Assembly (NCBI RefSeq): GCF_009829925.1 | Contig: NZ_SNVJ01000004.1 | Coordinates: 62,001 to 126,000 of the forward strand | Source of the DNA: Teichococcus coralli | Lineage (GTDB): Bacteria > Pseudomonadota > Alphaproteobacteria > Acetobacterales > Acetobacteraceae | Direction: 5' to 3' | DNA: 64,000 bases | Shown: piece after piece, positions 1 to 8,389 of the stretch | Position numbering within the stretch: position 1 is the stretch's first letter | Layout: every line of letters starts with the position of its first letter | Made by a program: the position numbers and the translations under genes | The notes under the pieces: generated by a model | What the model was told of the DNA's origin: nothing | Database searches by the model: none | Seen by the model: the letters and a program-made list of their open reading frames with translations, nothing else

Positions 1-412
1 CGACGCCCAGGCCGGTGCCGGGCCCCAGCACCACCAGCGGCCGCTCCGGCTGCGGCTGGCCGGGCTTGAGCACCCGCAGGTCCTCCGCCGACATCAGGCC
101 GATGGCGGCCGCCTGGGCGACGAAGTCGTTGATCACCGTCAGCCGCTCCAGGCCCAGCGCGCGCTGCGCCTCCCGCACCGAGAAATGCCAGTCGTTGTTG
201 GTGAAGGTGATGGCATCGCCGCCCACCGGCGTGGCGACGGCAAAGACCGCCTCCTCCACATGGCGGCCCTCCAGGTAGGCACGGGCGGCGGCCACCACGC
301 CGGGATGGTCGGCCACCGCCAGCTTGCGCTCCTCCCGCGGCGGGCCGCCATCCTCGCTCAGCGCGAAACGGGCATTGGTGCCGCCGAGATCCGCCAGCAG
401 CCGCCGGGTCAC
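1..412 (-). CDS. glk: Glucokinase (partial, C-terminus off window)
   Basis: ATP-dependent phosphorylation of glucose to glucose-6-phosphate in the cytoplasm. The visible N-terminal ~137 residues open with LLADLGGTNARFAL, the phosphate-1 motif of the bacterial glucokinase (Glk) family, and continue through TFTNNDWHFS, VINDFVAQA and LGPGTGLGV, all typical of Glk rather than of ROK kinases. The start is a GTG whose first four bases (GTGA) overlap the stop of pfkB, so the two are translationally coupled. The gene leaves the window at its left edge, so length and C-terminus are unknown. Pairing with pfkB suggests a hexose-phosphorylation operon; zwf lies about 38 kb away in this window. Confidence 0.9.
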   Translation of the reverse strand, partial: MTRRLLADLGGTNARFALSEDGGPPREERKLAVADHPGVVAAARAYLEGRHVEEAVFAVATPVGGDAITFTNNDWHFSVREAQRALGLERLTVINDFVAQAAAIGLMSAEDLRVLKPGQPQPERPLVVLGPGTGLGV

Positions 413-1365
413 GGCAGGATCCCCGCCATCTGCGGCACGGAGGTGATGCGGGCGCGCAGCGCGCCCACTTCCGCCCGCGTGGGATGCGCCGTGCCGGCAT
501 TGGAAACCGCCGCCGCTCCGGCAGCGACGCCCCAGGCAAAGGCGTCCGTGGGCATGTCGCCGCGGGCCAGGGCGAGCGTCATGGCGGCGAGGAAGCTGTC
601 CCCCGCGCCCACCGCGCCGCGCACCACCACGTCGAGCGCCGGCAGGCGCAGCGTGCCGTCCGCCGTGGCCAGCAATGCGCCGTCGCCCCCCAGCGTCACC
701 GCCACCATCCGGGCGCCGCCGCCGCGGACCACTTCCATCGCCGCCGCTTCCTGCGCCGCCGCCTCGCGCAGCGGCCGGCCCATCAGCGTCTCGAACTCGC
801 CAAGGCTCGGCTTGATCAGCTCCAGCCCACCCTGCCGCAGCGCCAGCTCCAGCCCCTCGCCGGACGTGTCGAGCACGCAGTGCAGCCCCTGCCGGGAAGC
901 CTGGGCGGCCAGCCGGGCGTAGAAGTCGGCCGGCACGCCGGGCGGCAGGCTGCCGCTGGCCACCAGCCAGCCTTCGCGCAACTCGGCCATGGCGGCCAGG
1001 GCGGCCTCCCATTCCGGCGCGGAAATGGCCGGCCCCTCCGCCACGAAGCGGTATTCCAGCCCGGTTTTCCGCTCCAGCACCGTATGGCTGATGCGGGTGC
1101 GCCCGGCGATCGGGATGGCGCGGTGCGGCACGCCGCCTTCCTCCAGCAGCTCCTCCAGGAACCGCCCGGTGACGCCTCCGGCCAGGATGATGGCGAGCGT
1201 CTCCCCGCCCAGCTCCCGCACCACCCGCGCCACGTTGACGCCGCCGCCGCCGGGATCCTGCCGCTCGCCATGGGTGCGGATCTTGCGGACCGGATGCACT
1301 GTCTCGGCCTCGCTGGCGAGGTCGATGGTGGGGTTCAGGGTCAGGGTCGCTACGAACGAGGACAT
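409..1365 (-). CDS. pfkB: 6-phosphofructokinase II / 1-phosphofructokinase (PfkB family)
   Basis: A ribokinase-fold sugar kinase of 318 residues phosphorylating fructose-6-phosphate (or fructose-1-phosphate/tagatose-6-phosphate). The start ATG at 1365 is chosen because AGGAG lies 10 nt upstream and the product then begins MSSFVATLTLNPTID as family members do; an in-frame extension to 1461 has no such support. Diagnostic motifs are DPGGGGVNVARV near the N-terminus, SGSLPPGVP in the middle and VGAGDSFLAAM with the catalytic Asp near residue 260. The LEYRF element and overall spacing look closer to E. coli PfkB than to FruK, but substrate cannot be settled from sequence. The stop overlaps the GTG start of glk by 4 nt. 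Confidence 0.88.
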   Translation of the reverse strand: MSSFVATLTLNPTIDLASEAETVHPVRKIRTHGERQDPGGGGVNVARVVRELGGETLAIILAGGVTGRFLEELLEEGGVPHRAIPIAGRTRISHTVLERKTGLEYRFVAEGPAISAPEWEAALAAMAELREGWLVASGSLPPGVPADFYARLAAQASRQGLHCVLDTSGEGLELALRQGGLELIKPSLGEFETLMGRPLREAAAQEAAAMEVVRGGGARMVAVTLGGDGALLATADGTLRLPALDVVVRGAVGAGDSFLAAMTLALARGDMPTDAFAWGVAAGAAAVSNAGTAHPTRAEVGALRARITSVPQMAGILP

Positions 1366-1609
1366 CGTGCCGGCACTCCTTGCTGGCCCCGACATATGGC
1401 GCGGGACTTGGTGTGTGTCATGGCGTGAGGCGGCGGAAGCCCGAAGGGTTGCCCCGCCCATGCCTCACCGCATCTTTACGAAGCCCTGGCGGCACCACGA
1501 TATTGTTGCGGTTCGGCCCAGCCCGGAAGGAAGGCTCCTTGCGCACCACGCCCCGCCCACGTGTTTCCGTTCTGGCCGGCGCCCATGGGCGCCATGGAGG
1601 CTCCGGGCG

Positions 1610-2452
1610 ATGCGCGTGAAGATGCGCACGCGGCGGTTCACGGGTGTGTTCCAGCCCTGGACGGATATCTGGTCCCGCTCCGGCTGGCGGGTGCAGACGC
1701 ATTGCAAGACCGGCCTCGGCCGGGCGGTGGACCCCTTCGGTGGCATCGCGCTGACCGGGGCGGCGGAGGCCTGCCTCGCGCAGGCGTCGCGCCTGGCGCG
1801 CCCCGCCGGCTGCCGCCGCGCGGTGGTGGTGCTGCATGGGCTCGGGCACCATCCCGGCGGCATGGCGCGGATGGCCGGCGCGCTGGCCGATACCGGCTGG
1901 GCGGTGGCGAATATCGGCTATGCCAGCCTGCGGCAGTCCCTGGAGCACCATGCGCGTGCGGCCAGCCGCGTTGCCGCCGCGCTGGCGGAGGATGGGGCCG
2001 GCGAAGTCGCCTTTGTCGGGCACAGTCTGGGCGGGCTGGTGGCGCGGGCCGCCATGGCGCGCGCCGCCGAGGATGGCTGGCGGCCGGGGCGGCTGGTGCT
2101 GATCGGCTCGCCCGCGCGGGGTGCCGGAATCGCGGGGATGGCCACCCGGGTGGCCGCCTACCGGGCGCTGACCGGAAGCTGCGGCCAGACGGTGACGCCC
2201 GCGGGCGCGGCCTTGGTGCCTGTGCCGGATTGCCGTGGCCTGGCGGTGATCGCCGGAGGCACGGGCGGACGGGGCTTCAACCCGTTGCTGCCCGGCGACA
2301 ACGACGGCATTGTCACCGTCGAGGAGACCCGCCTTCCCGGCCGGGAGGATGCCTTCACCCGCGTGCGCGCCCTGCACACGCCGCTGGCCGCCAGCCCCGG
2401 CGCCGTGATCTCGGCGATGAGCTTTCTGGAAAGCGGCCGGATGGCGGCCTGA
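1610..2452 (+). CDS. Alpha/beta hydrolase, triacylglycerol lipase-like
   Basis: Probable esterase or lipase of 280 residues. It shows the strand-loop AVVVLHGLGHHPGGM (oxyanion-hole region), the nucleophile elbow GHSLGG with its serine near residue 140, and a late acidic/His region (DNDGIVTVEET and LHTPL) that could supply Asp and His. The start ATG has GGAGG nine bases upstream; no signal peptide is evident, so the product may be cytoplasmic. It stands alone, divergent from pfkB across about 245 bp and followed by a gene-free gap. Substrate unknown; the family includes lipases, PHA-related and cell-envelope esterases. Confidence 0.75.
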   Translation: MRVKMRTRRFTGVFQPWTDIWSRSGWRVQTHCKTGLGRAVDPFGGIALTGAAEACLAQASRLARPAGCRRAVVVLHGLGHHPGGMARMAGALADTGWAVANIGYASLRQSLEHHARAASRVAAALAEDGAGEVAFVGHSLGGLVARAAMARAAEDGWRPGRLVLIGSPARGAGIAGMATRVAAYRALTGSCGQTVTPAGAALVPVPDCRGLAVIAGGTGGRGFNPLLPGDNDGIVTVEETRLPGREDAFTRVRALHTPLAASPGAVISAMSFLESGRMAA

Positions 2453-2833
2453 GCACCCAGGGCCAAGGGGCTCGCTGCCGCAAAGCCTGCTTCTTCCGCG
2501 GCCGGTCTTCCGGCCGGAGAGCGGAGGCGGAACGCGGCGCTGACTTGGGGATGGGGAGGGTGCGGCCTTCCCGGCGCCTCTCTGGAGGAGGCGAGCATGC
2601 TCAACACCCGGGCCGTGCCCGCACGGGGTCGCAGCGGGCGCATGGGCGGCCAGGCCTGCCCGCGGGAACGCCGCCGTGAACGACGCGGACGCGCCCGCCG
2701 CTCCTCCGAACGACCGGTTGCCGCCGAAGCTGGCGCGGCTTCCGTTCGCCTTGGCGCACTTCAGCCGCTCCAGCCTTCTGTTTTGACGCGCATCTTCACC
2801 CAACCAGCCGGTGCCATCTGATCGGGATCTGCT
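2453..2833. other. Gene-free gap with a small hairpin
   Basis: About 380 bp with no convincing gene between the hydrolase and the convergent ABC operon. A 7-bp perfect stem with a TCTT loop lies at 2499-2516 (CGGCCGG/CCGGCCG). It has no T-tract and is only a weak terminator candidate. A 74-codon frame at 2597-2821 has Arg-rich, low-complexity composition and is not credited. Confidence 0.4.
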
Positions 2834-3631
2834 CTAAGCCTCCGCGAAGGTGTCCTGCTCGGCGGCAGGCCGGTACCCGATGCTGGCGGCGAGAAGGGCC
2901 CGGCTGTACGGATCCGTCGCCTGCCCGGCGCGCAGCGCCGCGGCCGTCATTTCCTCGACGATGCGGCCGCCGTTCATGATGGCCAGCCGCTCGCAGAGAT
3001 GCGCCACCACCGCGAGGTCGTGGCTGACCATCACGTAGGTGAGGCCCCGCTCGGCGCGCAGCCGGTGCAGGAGGTTGAGGATCTCGGCCTGCACGGAAAC
3101 GTCGAGCGCGCTGGTCGGCTCGTCCAGCAGCAGGATCTTCGGCTCCAGGATCAGGCAGCGCGCGATGGCGACGCGTTGCCGCTGCCCGCCGGAGAGCTGG
3201 TGCGGGTAGCGGAAGCGGAAGGCGGGCCCGAGCCCCACCGCCCGCAGCACCTCGTCCACCCGCTGCTGCGGCCGGTCGAGCCCATGGATGACCAGGGGCT
3301 CCAGCAGCACCTGGTTGACCATCTTGCGCGGGTGCAGCGAGCCGTAGGGATCCTGGAAGACCATCTGCGTCTGCCGGAAGAACGCCTTGTCCCGCACCGC
3401 CGGCAGTTCCTGCCCGTGCAGCAGGATGGCGCCCCGGTACTCCGTGTTCAGGCCGGATAGGGCGCGGAGCACGGTGGACTTGCCCGAACCGGACTCGCCG
3501 ATCAGCCCATAGGCCTCGCCCGGCGCGACGCGGAAGGCGACGCGCTGCACGGCGTGATTCGCCTTGGCGCCGCGGCCGAAGGTGATGTTGAGGTCGATGA
3601 CCTCCAGCGCCGGCGGGATGGGAAGCGTCAT
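2834..3631 (-). CDS. Peptide/nickel-type ABC transporter ATP-binding protein (DppF/OppF-like)
   Basis: Second ATPase subunit of the importer encoded by the next four genes. The 265-residue product carries Walker A (GESGSGKST), Q-loop (VFQDPYGSLHP), signature LSGGQRQRVAIAR and Walker [12 protein letters not shown] followed by the switch His (SHDLAVV). VFQDPYGSLHPR is characteristic of the Opp/Dpp F-subunit. The start MTLPIPPALEVIDLN is chosen because upstream in-frame sequence runs through the intergenic repeat and reads as noise. It is shorter than typical DppF (about 320), closer to NikE-type subunits. It is the last gene of the operon and is separated from the D-subunit gene by a copy of the window's dispersed repeat. 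Confidence 0.88.
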   Translation of the reverse strand: MTLPIPPALEVIDLNITFGRGAKANHAVQRVAFRVAPGEAYGLIGESGSGKSTVLRALSGLNTEYRGAILLHGQELPAVRDKAFFRQTQMVFQDPYGSLHPRKMVNQVLLEPLVIHGLDRPQQRVDEVLRAVGLGPAFRFRYPHQLSGGQRQRVAIARCLILEPKILLLDEPTSALDVSVQAEILNLLHRLRAERGLTYVMVSHDLAVVAHLCERLAIMNGGRIVEEMTAAALRAGQATDPYSRALLAASIGYRPAAEQDTFAEA

Positions 3632-3657
3632 GCCGTGTGAACCCTGGTCCAAGAGGC

Positions 3658-3727
3658 CGGGGGCGGGAATTCCCCAGGAACACACGGAAAAAAGAAGGGG
3701 GTTCGGGGGAATCCCTTCCTCCGATCT
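3658..3727. repeat. Dispersed hairpin/pyrimidine repeat, single arm (copy I)
   Basis: Fills most of the 103-bp gap between the two ATPase genes. Read on the minus strand it gives a GGAAGGGATTCCCCC hairpin-like start, CCGAACCCCC, then CTTCTTTTTTCCG, matching the arm seen at eight other places in this window. It lies directly after the stop of the D-subunit gene in that gene's reading direction. A short palindrome GGGAATTCCC sits at 3664-3673. Confidence 0.7.
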
Positions 3728-3734
3728 TGCTTTT

Positions 3735-4613
3735 TCATGCCAGCGCCTCCAGCCGATAGGTCGGCCCATCCCGCCAGGCGGGGTCGCGCGTCGGCACCGC
3801 CAGCTCCTCCACGGGCTGGTCGAGCCGCGGCAGGCTGCGCAGCAGGGCCTGGGTATAGGGATGCCGTGCGCTGTGCAGGTCCGCCGCGCGCAGCTCCTCG
3901 ACGATCCGCCCGGCATACATCACCAGCACGCGGTCGCAGAACTCGGCGACGAGGTTGAGGTCGTGGCTGATGAAGATGAGGCCGACGCCGCGCCGCGACA
4001 CTAGCTCGTCGAGGATGGTGAGCACCTGCCGGCGGATGGTGACGTCCAGCGCCGAGGTCGGCTCGTCGGCGATGATGAGGTCCGGCTCGGTGACCAGCAT
4101 CATGGCGATCATGATGCGCTGGCCCATGCCGCCGGAAACCTCGTGCGGGTAGAGGTCAAAGACGCGGCGGGGGTCGCGGATATGCACCGCCTCCAGCATG
4201 GCCATCGCCTTGGCGTTGGCCTCGGCGCGGCCGGCGCGCTGGTGCAGCCGGCAGGTCTCGGCGATCTGGTGGCCGACGCGCATCAGCGGGTTCAGCGAGT
4301 ATTTCGGGTCCTGCAAGATCATTGAGATGCGGGCGCCGCGCAGGCCGCGCATCCGCCGCTCCGAGGCGGCCAGGAGGTCGATGCCGGCGAAGTCCAGCCG
4401 CTCGGCGGTGACGCGCGCCGCCTTGGGCGAGAGCTTCAGCAGCGCGCGGCCCGTCATGGACTTGCCGGAGCCGCTTTCGCCGACGATGCCGAGCTTCTCG
4501 CGGCCGACGTCGAAGGATACGCCGCGCACCGCCTCGATGGGGCCGCTGGGGGAGGGAAAGGCGATGCGCAGGCCGCGCACGCGGATCAGGGGGGAGGTAT
4601 CCGGGTCAGCCAT
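3735..4613 (-). CDS. Peptide/nickel-type ABC transporter ATP-binding protein (DppD/OppD-like)
   Basis: First ATPase subunit, 292 residues. Motifs in order: Walker A GESGSGKSMTGRALL, Q-loop MILQDPKYSLNP, signature VSGGMGQR, Walker [15 protein letters not shown], switch His in FISHDLNLV. QDPxxSLNP and the SGGMxQR variant signature are typical of OppD/DppD. Its start overlaps the 3' end of the upstream permease gene by 8 nt. The C-terminal RLDQPVEELAVP segment belongs to the oligopeptide-transporter extension, but the protein is some 30 residues shorter than classical DppD. Confidence 0.9.
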   Translation of the reverse strand: MADPDTSPLIRVRGLRIAFPSPSGPIEAVRGVSFDVGREKLGIVGESGSGKSMTGRALLKLSPKAARVTAERLDFAGIDLLAASERRMRGLRGARISMILQDPKYSLNPLMRVGHQIAETCRLHQRAGRAEANAKAMAMLEAVHIRDPRRVFDLYPHEVSGGMGQRIMIAMMLVTEPDLIIADEPTSALDVTIRRQVLTILDELVSRRGVGLIFISHDLNLVAEFCDRVLVMYAGRIVEELRAADLHSARHPYTQALLRSLPRLDQPVEELAVPTRDPAWRDGPTYRLEALA

Positions 4614-5523
4614 GGCGCGGGTCCAGGATGTCGCGCAGCCCGTCGCCGAACAGGTTGAAGGCGAGGCTGGTGAACAGGATGGCGCAGCCGGGGATGGCGG
4701 CGATCCACCAGCTCGTCATGACGAACTGCCGCCCCGTGGAGAGCATGGCGCCCCATTCCGGGCTGGGCGGCTGCGCGCCGAGGCCGAGGAAGCCGAGGCC
4801 CGCGGCGGTGAGGATGATGCCCGCCATGTTCAGCGTGATGCGGACGATGACCGAGGGCAGGCACATCGGCACGACATGGTGCAGGATGATGCGCAGGCGG
4901 GAGGCGCCCTGCAGCCGCACGGCGGCGATGTAGTCGGACTTGCGCACCGTCAGCGTCTCGGCCCGCGCCAGCCGCGCGATCGGCGGCCAGGCGGCGAGCG
5001 AGATGGCGATGATGGCGTTCTCGATCCCCGGGCCGAGCGCGGCGACGAAGGCCAGCGCCAGGATCAGGCTGGGAAAGGAGAGAAAGATGTCCACCAGCCG
5101 CATCAGGATGGTGTCGGTCCAGCCGCCGAGATAGCCGGCGGTGGTGCCGATGACGAGCCCCAGCGGCGCCGCGATCAGCGCCGCCAGGAAGGCGATGTAG
5201 AGGGTGATGCGGGAGCCGAAGACGAGGCGGCTGTAGATGTCGCGCCCGAGGTCGTCGGTGCCGAGCCAGTGCGCGGCGGAGGGCGGCCGCAGCCGCGCCG
5301 TCAGGTCCTGGGCGTAGATGTCATGCGTGGCCAGCAAGGGAGCGGAAACGGCCACGGCGACCAGCAGCAGCAGGATCGCCGCGCCGGCCAGCGCCGGCGG
5401 GTTGCTGCGCAGCCGGCGCCAGCCGAGCCAGAGCGCCTGCATCCGCGCCTGGAAGGGCGAGGCGGGCACCGGCGCGCGCAGCCAGGCGCCGAGCGAGGAG
5501 GTGGGGAGGGAGGCGTCGGACAT
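4606..5523 (-). CDS. Peptide/nickel-type ABC transporter permease (DppC/OppC-like)
   Basis: Inner-membrane permease of 305 residues, about six membrane segments after a cytoplasmic N-terminus. The start MSDASLP at 5523 lies 2 nt after the stop of the DppB-like gene. Typical DppC features are HWLGTDDLGRDIYSRL after the first transmembrane helix, and the cytoplasmic EAA loop YIAAVRLQGASRLRIILHHV that docks on the ATPases. The final GDGLRDILDPR is the standard DppC C-terminus. It pairs with the next gene upstream to form the channel. Confidence 0.92.
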   Translation of the reverse strand: MSDASLPTSSLGAWLRAPVPASPFQARMQALWLGWRRLRSNPPALAGAAILLLLVAVAVSAPLLATHDIYAQDLTARLRPPSAAHWLGTDDLGRDIYSRLVFGSRITLYIAFLAALIAAPLGLVIGTTAGYLGGWTDTILMRLVDIFLSFPSLILALAFVAALGPGIENAIIAISLAAWPPIARLARAETLTVRKSDYIAAVRLQGASRLRIILHHVVPMCLPSVIVRITLNMAGIILTAAGLGFLGLGAQPPSPEWGAMLSTGRQFVMTSWWIAAIPGCAILFTSLAFNLFGDGLRDILDPRHG

Positions 5524-5525
5524 GT

Positions 5526-6596
5526 TCAGCGGGTCCGCGGATCGAGCAGGCGGTAGAGCAGGTCGGCCAGCAGATTCAGCGCGACGAAGATGATGCCGAC
5601 AAGCAAGGTGCAGGCGACCACGGCGTTCATGTCGCCCGCCAGCAGGGCGTTGGTCAGATAACGGCCGAAGCCCGGCCAGGCGAAGACCGTCTCGGTCAGC
5701 ACCGCGCCCTCCAGCAGGAAGGCATAGGCCAGCGCCACCACGGTGATGACCTGCACCACCACGTTGCGGAAGGCGTGCACCCAGACCGTGCGCATCCAGG
5801 AGAGCCCCTTCACCCGCGCGGCGATGACGTATTCCTGCGCGAGCTGCTCCAGCATGAAGGAGCGCGTCATGCGGCTGATATAGGCCAGCGCGCCGAAGCC
5901 GAGGATGGAGGCGGGCAGGATGATGTGGCTGAGGACGTTCCGGAAGATCTCCCACTGCCCGGCCATGGCGGTGTCGAGCAGCAGAAGGTCGGTCACCGGC
6001 TCGATGTCCCACTGGTAGGCGGTGTCGATCCGCCCGGGACCGCCGACCCAGCCGAGATTGGCGTAGAACAGCACCAGGCCCATCAGCCCGAGCCAGAAAT
6101 TCGGCGTGGAATAGCCGAGCAGGCCGAAGATCCGGACGAAATAGTCGAGCGGCGTGTCGCGATGGGCGGCGGCCAGCACGCCCAGCGGGATGCCGAGGCC
6201 GGTGCCGATGAGGATGCCCACCGTGGCCAGCTCGATGGTCGCCGGGAAGACGCGGGCGATGTCCTCCAGCACCGGCTTGCCGGTGGTCAGCGCGGTGCCG
6301 AAGTCGAGCCGCAGCACGTCGCCGACATAGCGGCCGAACTGGATCCACAGCGGCTGGTCCAGGCCGAGCTGCGCCCGCATCGCCTCATAGGCTTCCTGCG
6401 TGGCGTTGTCGCCCAGGATGGCGGCGACGGGATCGAGCGGCAGCAGCCGGCCGATCAGGAAGGTCAGCGCCATCAGGCCGAACAGCGTGACGGCGATCGA
6501 GACGACCAGCCGCAGCGCCGTGCCGGACCAGGAGGGCAGGGCGGCGGCGGCACCGCCGCCGCTCCGCCGGGCGGGTGTCGCCGCCGCCTCAGCCAT
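5526..6596 (-). CDS. Peptide/nickel-type ABC transporter permease (DppB/OppB-like)
   Basis: Inner-membrane permease, 356 residues with six predicted membrane helices, the first near residues 28-52. DppB marks are QLGLDQPLWIQFGRYV after helix 1, STPNFWLGL in the middle, and the EAA-loop region YVIAARVKGLSWMRTVWVHA. An Ala/Gly/Arg-rich N-terminal tail of about 25 residues precedes the first helix. It begins 7 nt after the stop of the substrate-binding protein gene, so it belongs to the same transcript. Confidence 0.92.
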   Translation of the reverse strand: MAEAAATPARRSGGGAAAALPSWSGTALRLVVSIAVTLFGLMALTFLIGRLLPLDPVAAILGDNATQEAYEAMRAQLGLDQPLWIQFGRYVGDVLRLDFGTALTTGKPVLEDIARVFPATIELATVGILIGTGLGIPLGVLAAAHRDTPLDYFVRIFGLLGYSTPNFWLGLMGLVLFYANLGWVGGPGRIDTAYQWDIEPVTDLLLLDTAMAGQWEIFRNVLSHIILPASILGFGALAYISRMTRSFMLEQLAQEYVIAARVKGLSWMRTVWVHAFRNVVVQVITVVALAYAFLLEGAVLTETVFAWPGFGRYLTNALLAGDMNAVVACTLLVGIIFVALNLLADLLYRLLDPRTR

Positions 6597-6603
6597 GGGA
6601 GCC

Positions 6604-8244
6604 TTACTCCTTGGAGGCCAGGTCGTAGTAGGCGCCGAAGCCGTTCCAGGTCCAGTTCTTCAGCGTGTCGCGCACGCCGGCGAGCATGATGGACTGGAAC
6701 ATGATCGCCGTCGGGCCGCGCTGCATCATGTCGCGCTGCAGCTCGTGGTACATCTCCGCGCGCTTCTCCTCGTCCTGCTCCAGCAGGGCGGCCTGGACCA
6801 TCTTGTTGGCCTTCTCGTCCTGGAAGGAATGGCGCCAGGACGGGTACTGCGTCAGCTTCGCCTCGGCGCGGTTGTCGGGGTTGTAGATCTGGCGCGAGGC
6901 GTTGCCGTGCGCGTCCGGCACGCTGGTCTGCCAGGCCAGCATCGCCGTCTCGAACTCGCGGCCGCGGTGGCGGGCGAAGAGCTGCGCGTTGGCCATCTGC
7001 TCCAGCTTGATGCGCACGCCGATCTTGGAGGCGTTCTGCTGGATATGCTGCGCGATCGGCGCCGCATAGGGCAGGGTGCCGAAGATCATCGTCGCCTCGA
7101 AGCCGTCGGGATAGCCGGCCTCGGCGAGAAGCTGCTTCGCCTTCGCGGGATCGAGCCTGAAGGGCTGGCCTTCCTTCTCATCCAGCGCGCCGAAGGCGCC
7201 GAGCTGCGCGAAGCTGGCGCGCGGCACGCCGTTATAGGCCATCACCGTCTTGCCCAGGCCCTCGTAGTCGATCAGGTAGCGCATGGCGAGGCGCACCTTC
7301 TCCTTGGCGAAGATCGGGTTGGCGTTGTTGAAGCCCCAGTAGACGATCTGCGGCTTCAGCGTGCGCGAGAGGGTGATGCCGGGCATCTTCTCGATGGCCT
7401 GCATGTCCTCCGGCGTCAGGTCGCGCGCGATGTCCACATCGCCCTTCTCCAGCAGCAGGCGCTGCGTGCCGGCCTCGGCGACGTGGCGGATGATGACGCG
7501 CTTCAGCTTCGGCGCCGGGCCCCAGTACTTCGGGTTGGCCTCCAGCACCACGCTCTCGCCGGCGTTCCACTGACGCAGGTGGTAGGGGCCGACGCATTCG
7601 GTGTGCGTCGCGAGGTACTTGTTGCCGAGGTCGCCGTTCACCTCGTGCTTCATCACCGTCTCGCGGTCGAGCAGGGTGGCGACGCGGTTGGCGGCGACCG
7701 CCTGCAGCACGAGGTTCACCGGATAGGGCTTGTCCAGCTTCATCACCAGCGTACGGTCGTCCGGCGCGACGATGCGCTCGGCCGCGCTGTCCTTGGTGAA
7801 GCCGTATTCGGTCAGCGTCGCGGAGTTGCCGAAGCCGAGCTTCACCACGCGCTGCATGGACCAGGCGAGGTCCTTCGCCGTCGCCTTGTTGCCGGAAGGG
7901 AAGACCAGGTTGTCGCGCAGGTGGAAGGTGATCTGCTGCCTGTCGGGCGAAACCTCCCAGCGCTCGGCCAGGGCGGGGACGAGCTTTGATTCGTCCTTCG
8001 GGTTGAAGGCCACCAGCGAATCGCAGGTGTTCTGCATCAGCTCGCTGGTCACCACCTCGCCGATCTGCGCCGGGTCGAAGGTGCTGATGGCATCGATGTT
8101 CCAGGCCATCACCATGGCGTTGCCGGGGGTCGCGGCCTGCGCACCGCCGGTCAGCGCCGCCAGGCCGGTGCCGGCCAGCAGGCTCAGGGCGAGGCGCTGC
8201 CAAGGGCGCCGGATGGCGGCGCGGCCGGGATGGTGTTCGGTCAT
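6604..8244 (-). CDS. ABC transporter substrate-binding protein, family 5 (DppA-like)
   Basis: Periplasmic solute receptor of 546 residues and first gene of the importer operon. The N-terminus has basic residues, a hydrophobic stretch (LALSLLAGTGLAALTGGAQA) and likely cleavage after AQA. The family-5 signature region follows: LVPALAERWEVSPDRQQITFHLRDN, then YPVNLVLQ and the C-terminal lobe GYPDGFEATM. The start at 8244 is supported by AGGGA eight bases upstream; ATG at 8262 in the same frame is an alternative. The ligand is probably a short or modified peptide, inferred from the divergent peptidase genes at 8390 and 9422, but family 5 also carries nickel, heme, opines and sugars. Confidence 0.9.
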   Translation of the reverse strand: MTEHHPGRAAIRRPWQRLALSLLAGTGLAALTGGAQAATPGNAMVMAWNIDAISTFDPAQIGEVVTSELMQNTCDSLVAFNPKDESKLVPALAERWEVSPDRQQITFHLRDNLVFPSGNKATAKDLAWSMQRVVKLGFGNSATLTEYGFTKDSAAERIVAPDDRTLVMKLDKPYPVNLVLQAVAANRVATLLDRETVMKHEVNGDLGNKYLATHTECVGPYHLRQWNAGESVVLEANPKYWGPAPKLKRVIIRHVAEAGTQRLLLEKGDVDIARDLTPEDMQAIEKMPGITLSRTLKPQIVYWGFNNANPIFAKEKVRLAMRYLIDYEGLGKTVMAYNGVPRASFAQLGAFGALDEKEGQPFRLDPAKAKQLLAEAGYPDGFEATMIFGTLPYAAPIAQHIQQNASKIGVRIKLEQMANAQLFARHRGREFETAMLAWQTSVPDAHGNASRQIYNPDNRAEAKLTQYPSWRHSFQDEKANKMVQAALLEQDEEKRAEMYHELQRDMMQRGPTAIMFQSIMLAGVRDTLKNWTWNGFGAYYDLASKE

Positions 8245-8267
8245 TCTGAGTTTCCCTCGCATGGCAT

Positions 8268-8281
8268 AAGCGCTTGCGCTT
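8268..8281. promoter_or_regulatory. 14-bp perfect palindrome in divergent promoter region
   Basis: AAGCGC-TT-GCGCTT is a perfect inverted repeat located 24-37 bp upstream of the substrate-binding protein start, inside the only 145-bp region that can hold promoters for both the importer operon and the divergent hydrolase/M81 genes. Position and symmetry suit a repressor operator; no regulator gene is adjacent. Confidence 0.35.
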
Positions 8282-8389
8282 GGCCGTCCGGCCAGCAAAC
8301 CATGTGCCAGACTTTTCCCGTCTGTTTTCCCTGGCGCCATCCTTGCATCGGTCAGGGCGCCTGTAAAACGGTCAAAAGGAACAAATCCC

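Noticed and set aside
2597-2821. 74-codon frame after the lipase-like gene
   Set aside because: Arg/Gly-rich random-looking composition; it ends against the convergent operon and has no domain.
3658-3727. Insertion-sequence remnant for the recurring repeat
   Set aside because: No transposase fragment or target-site duplication is visible at any copy, so it is reported only as a dispersed repeat.
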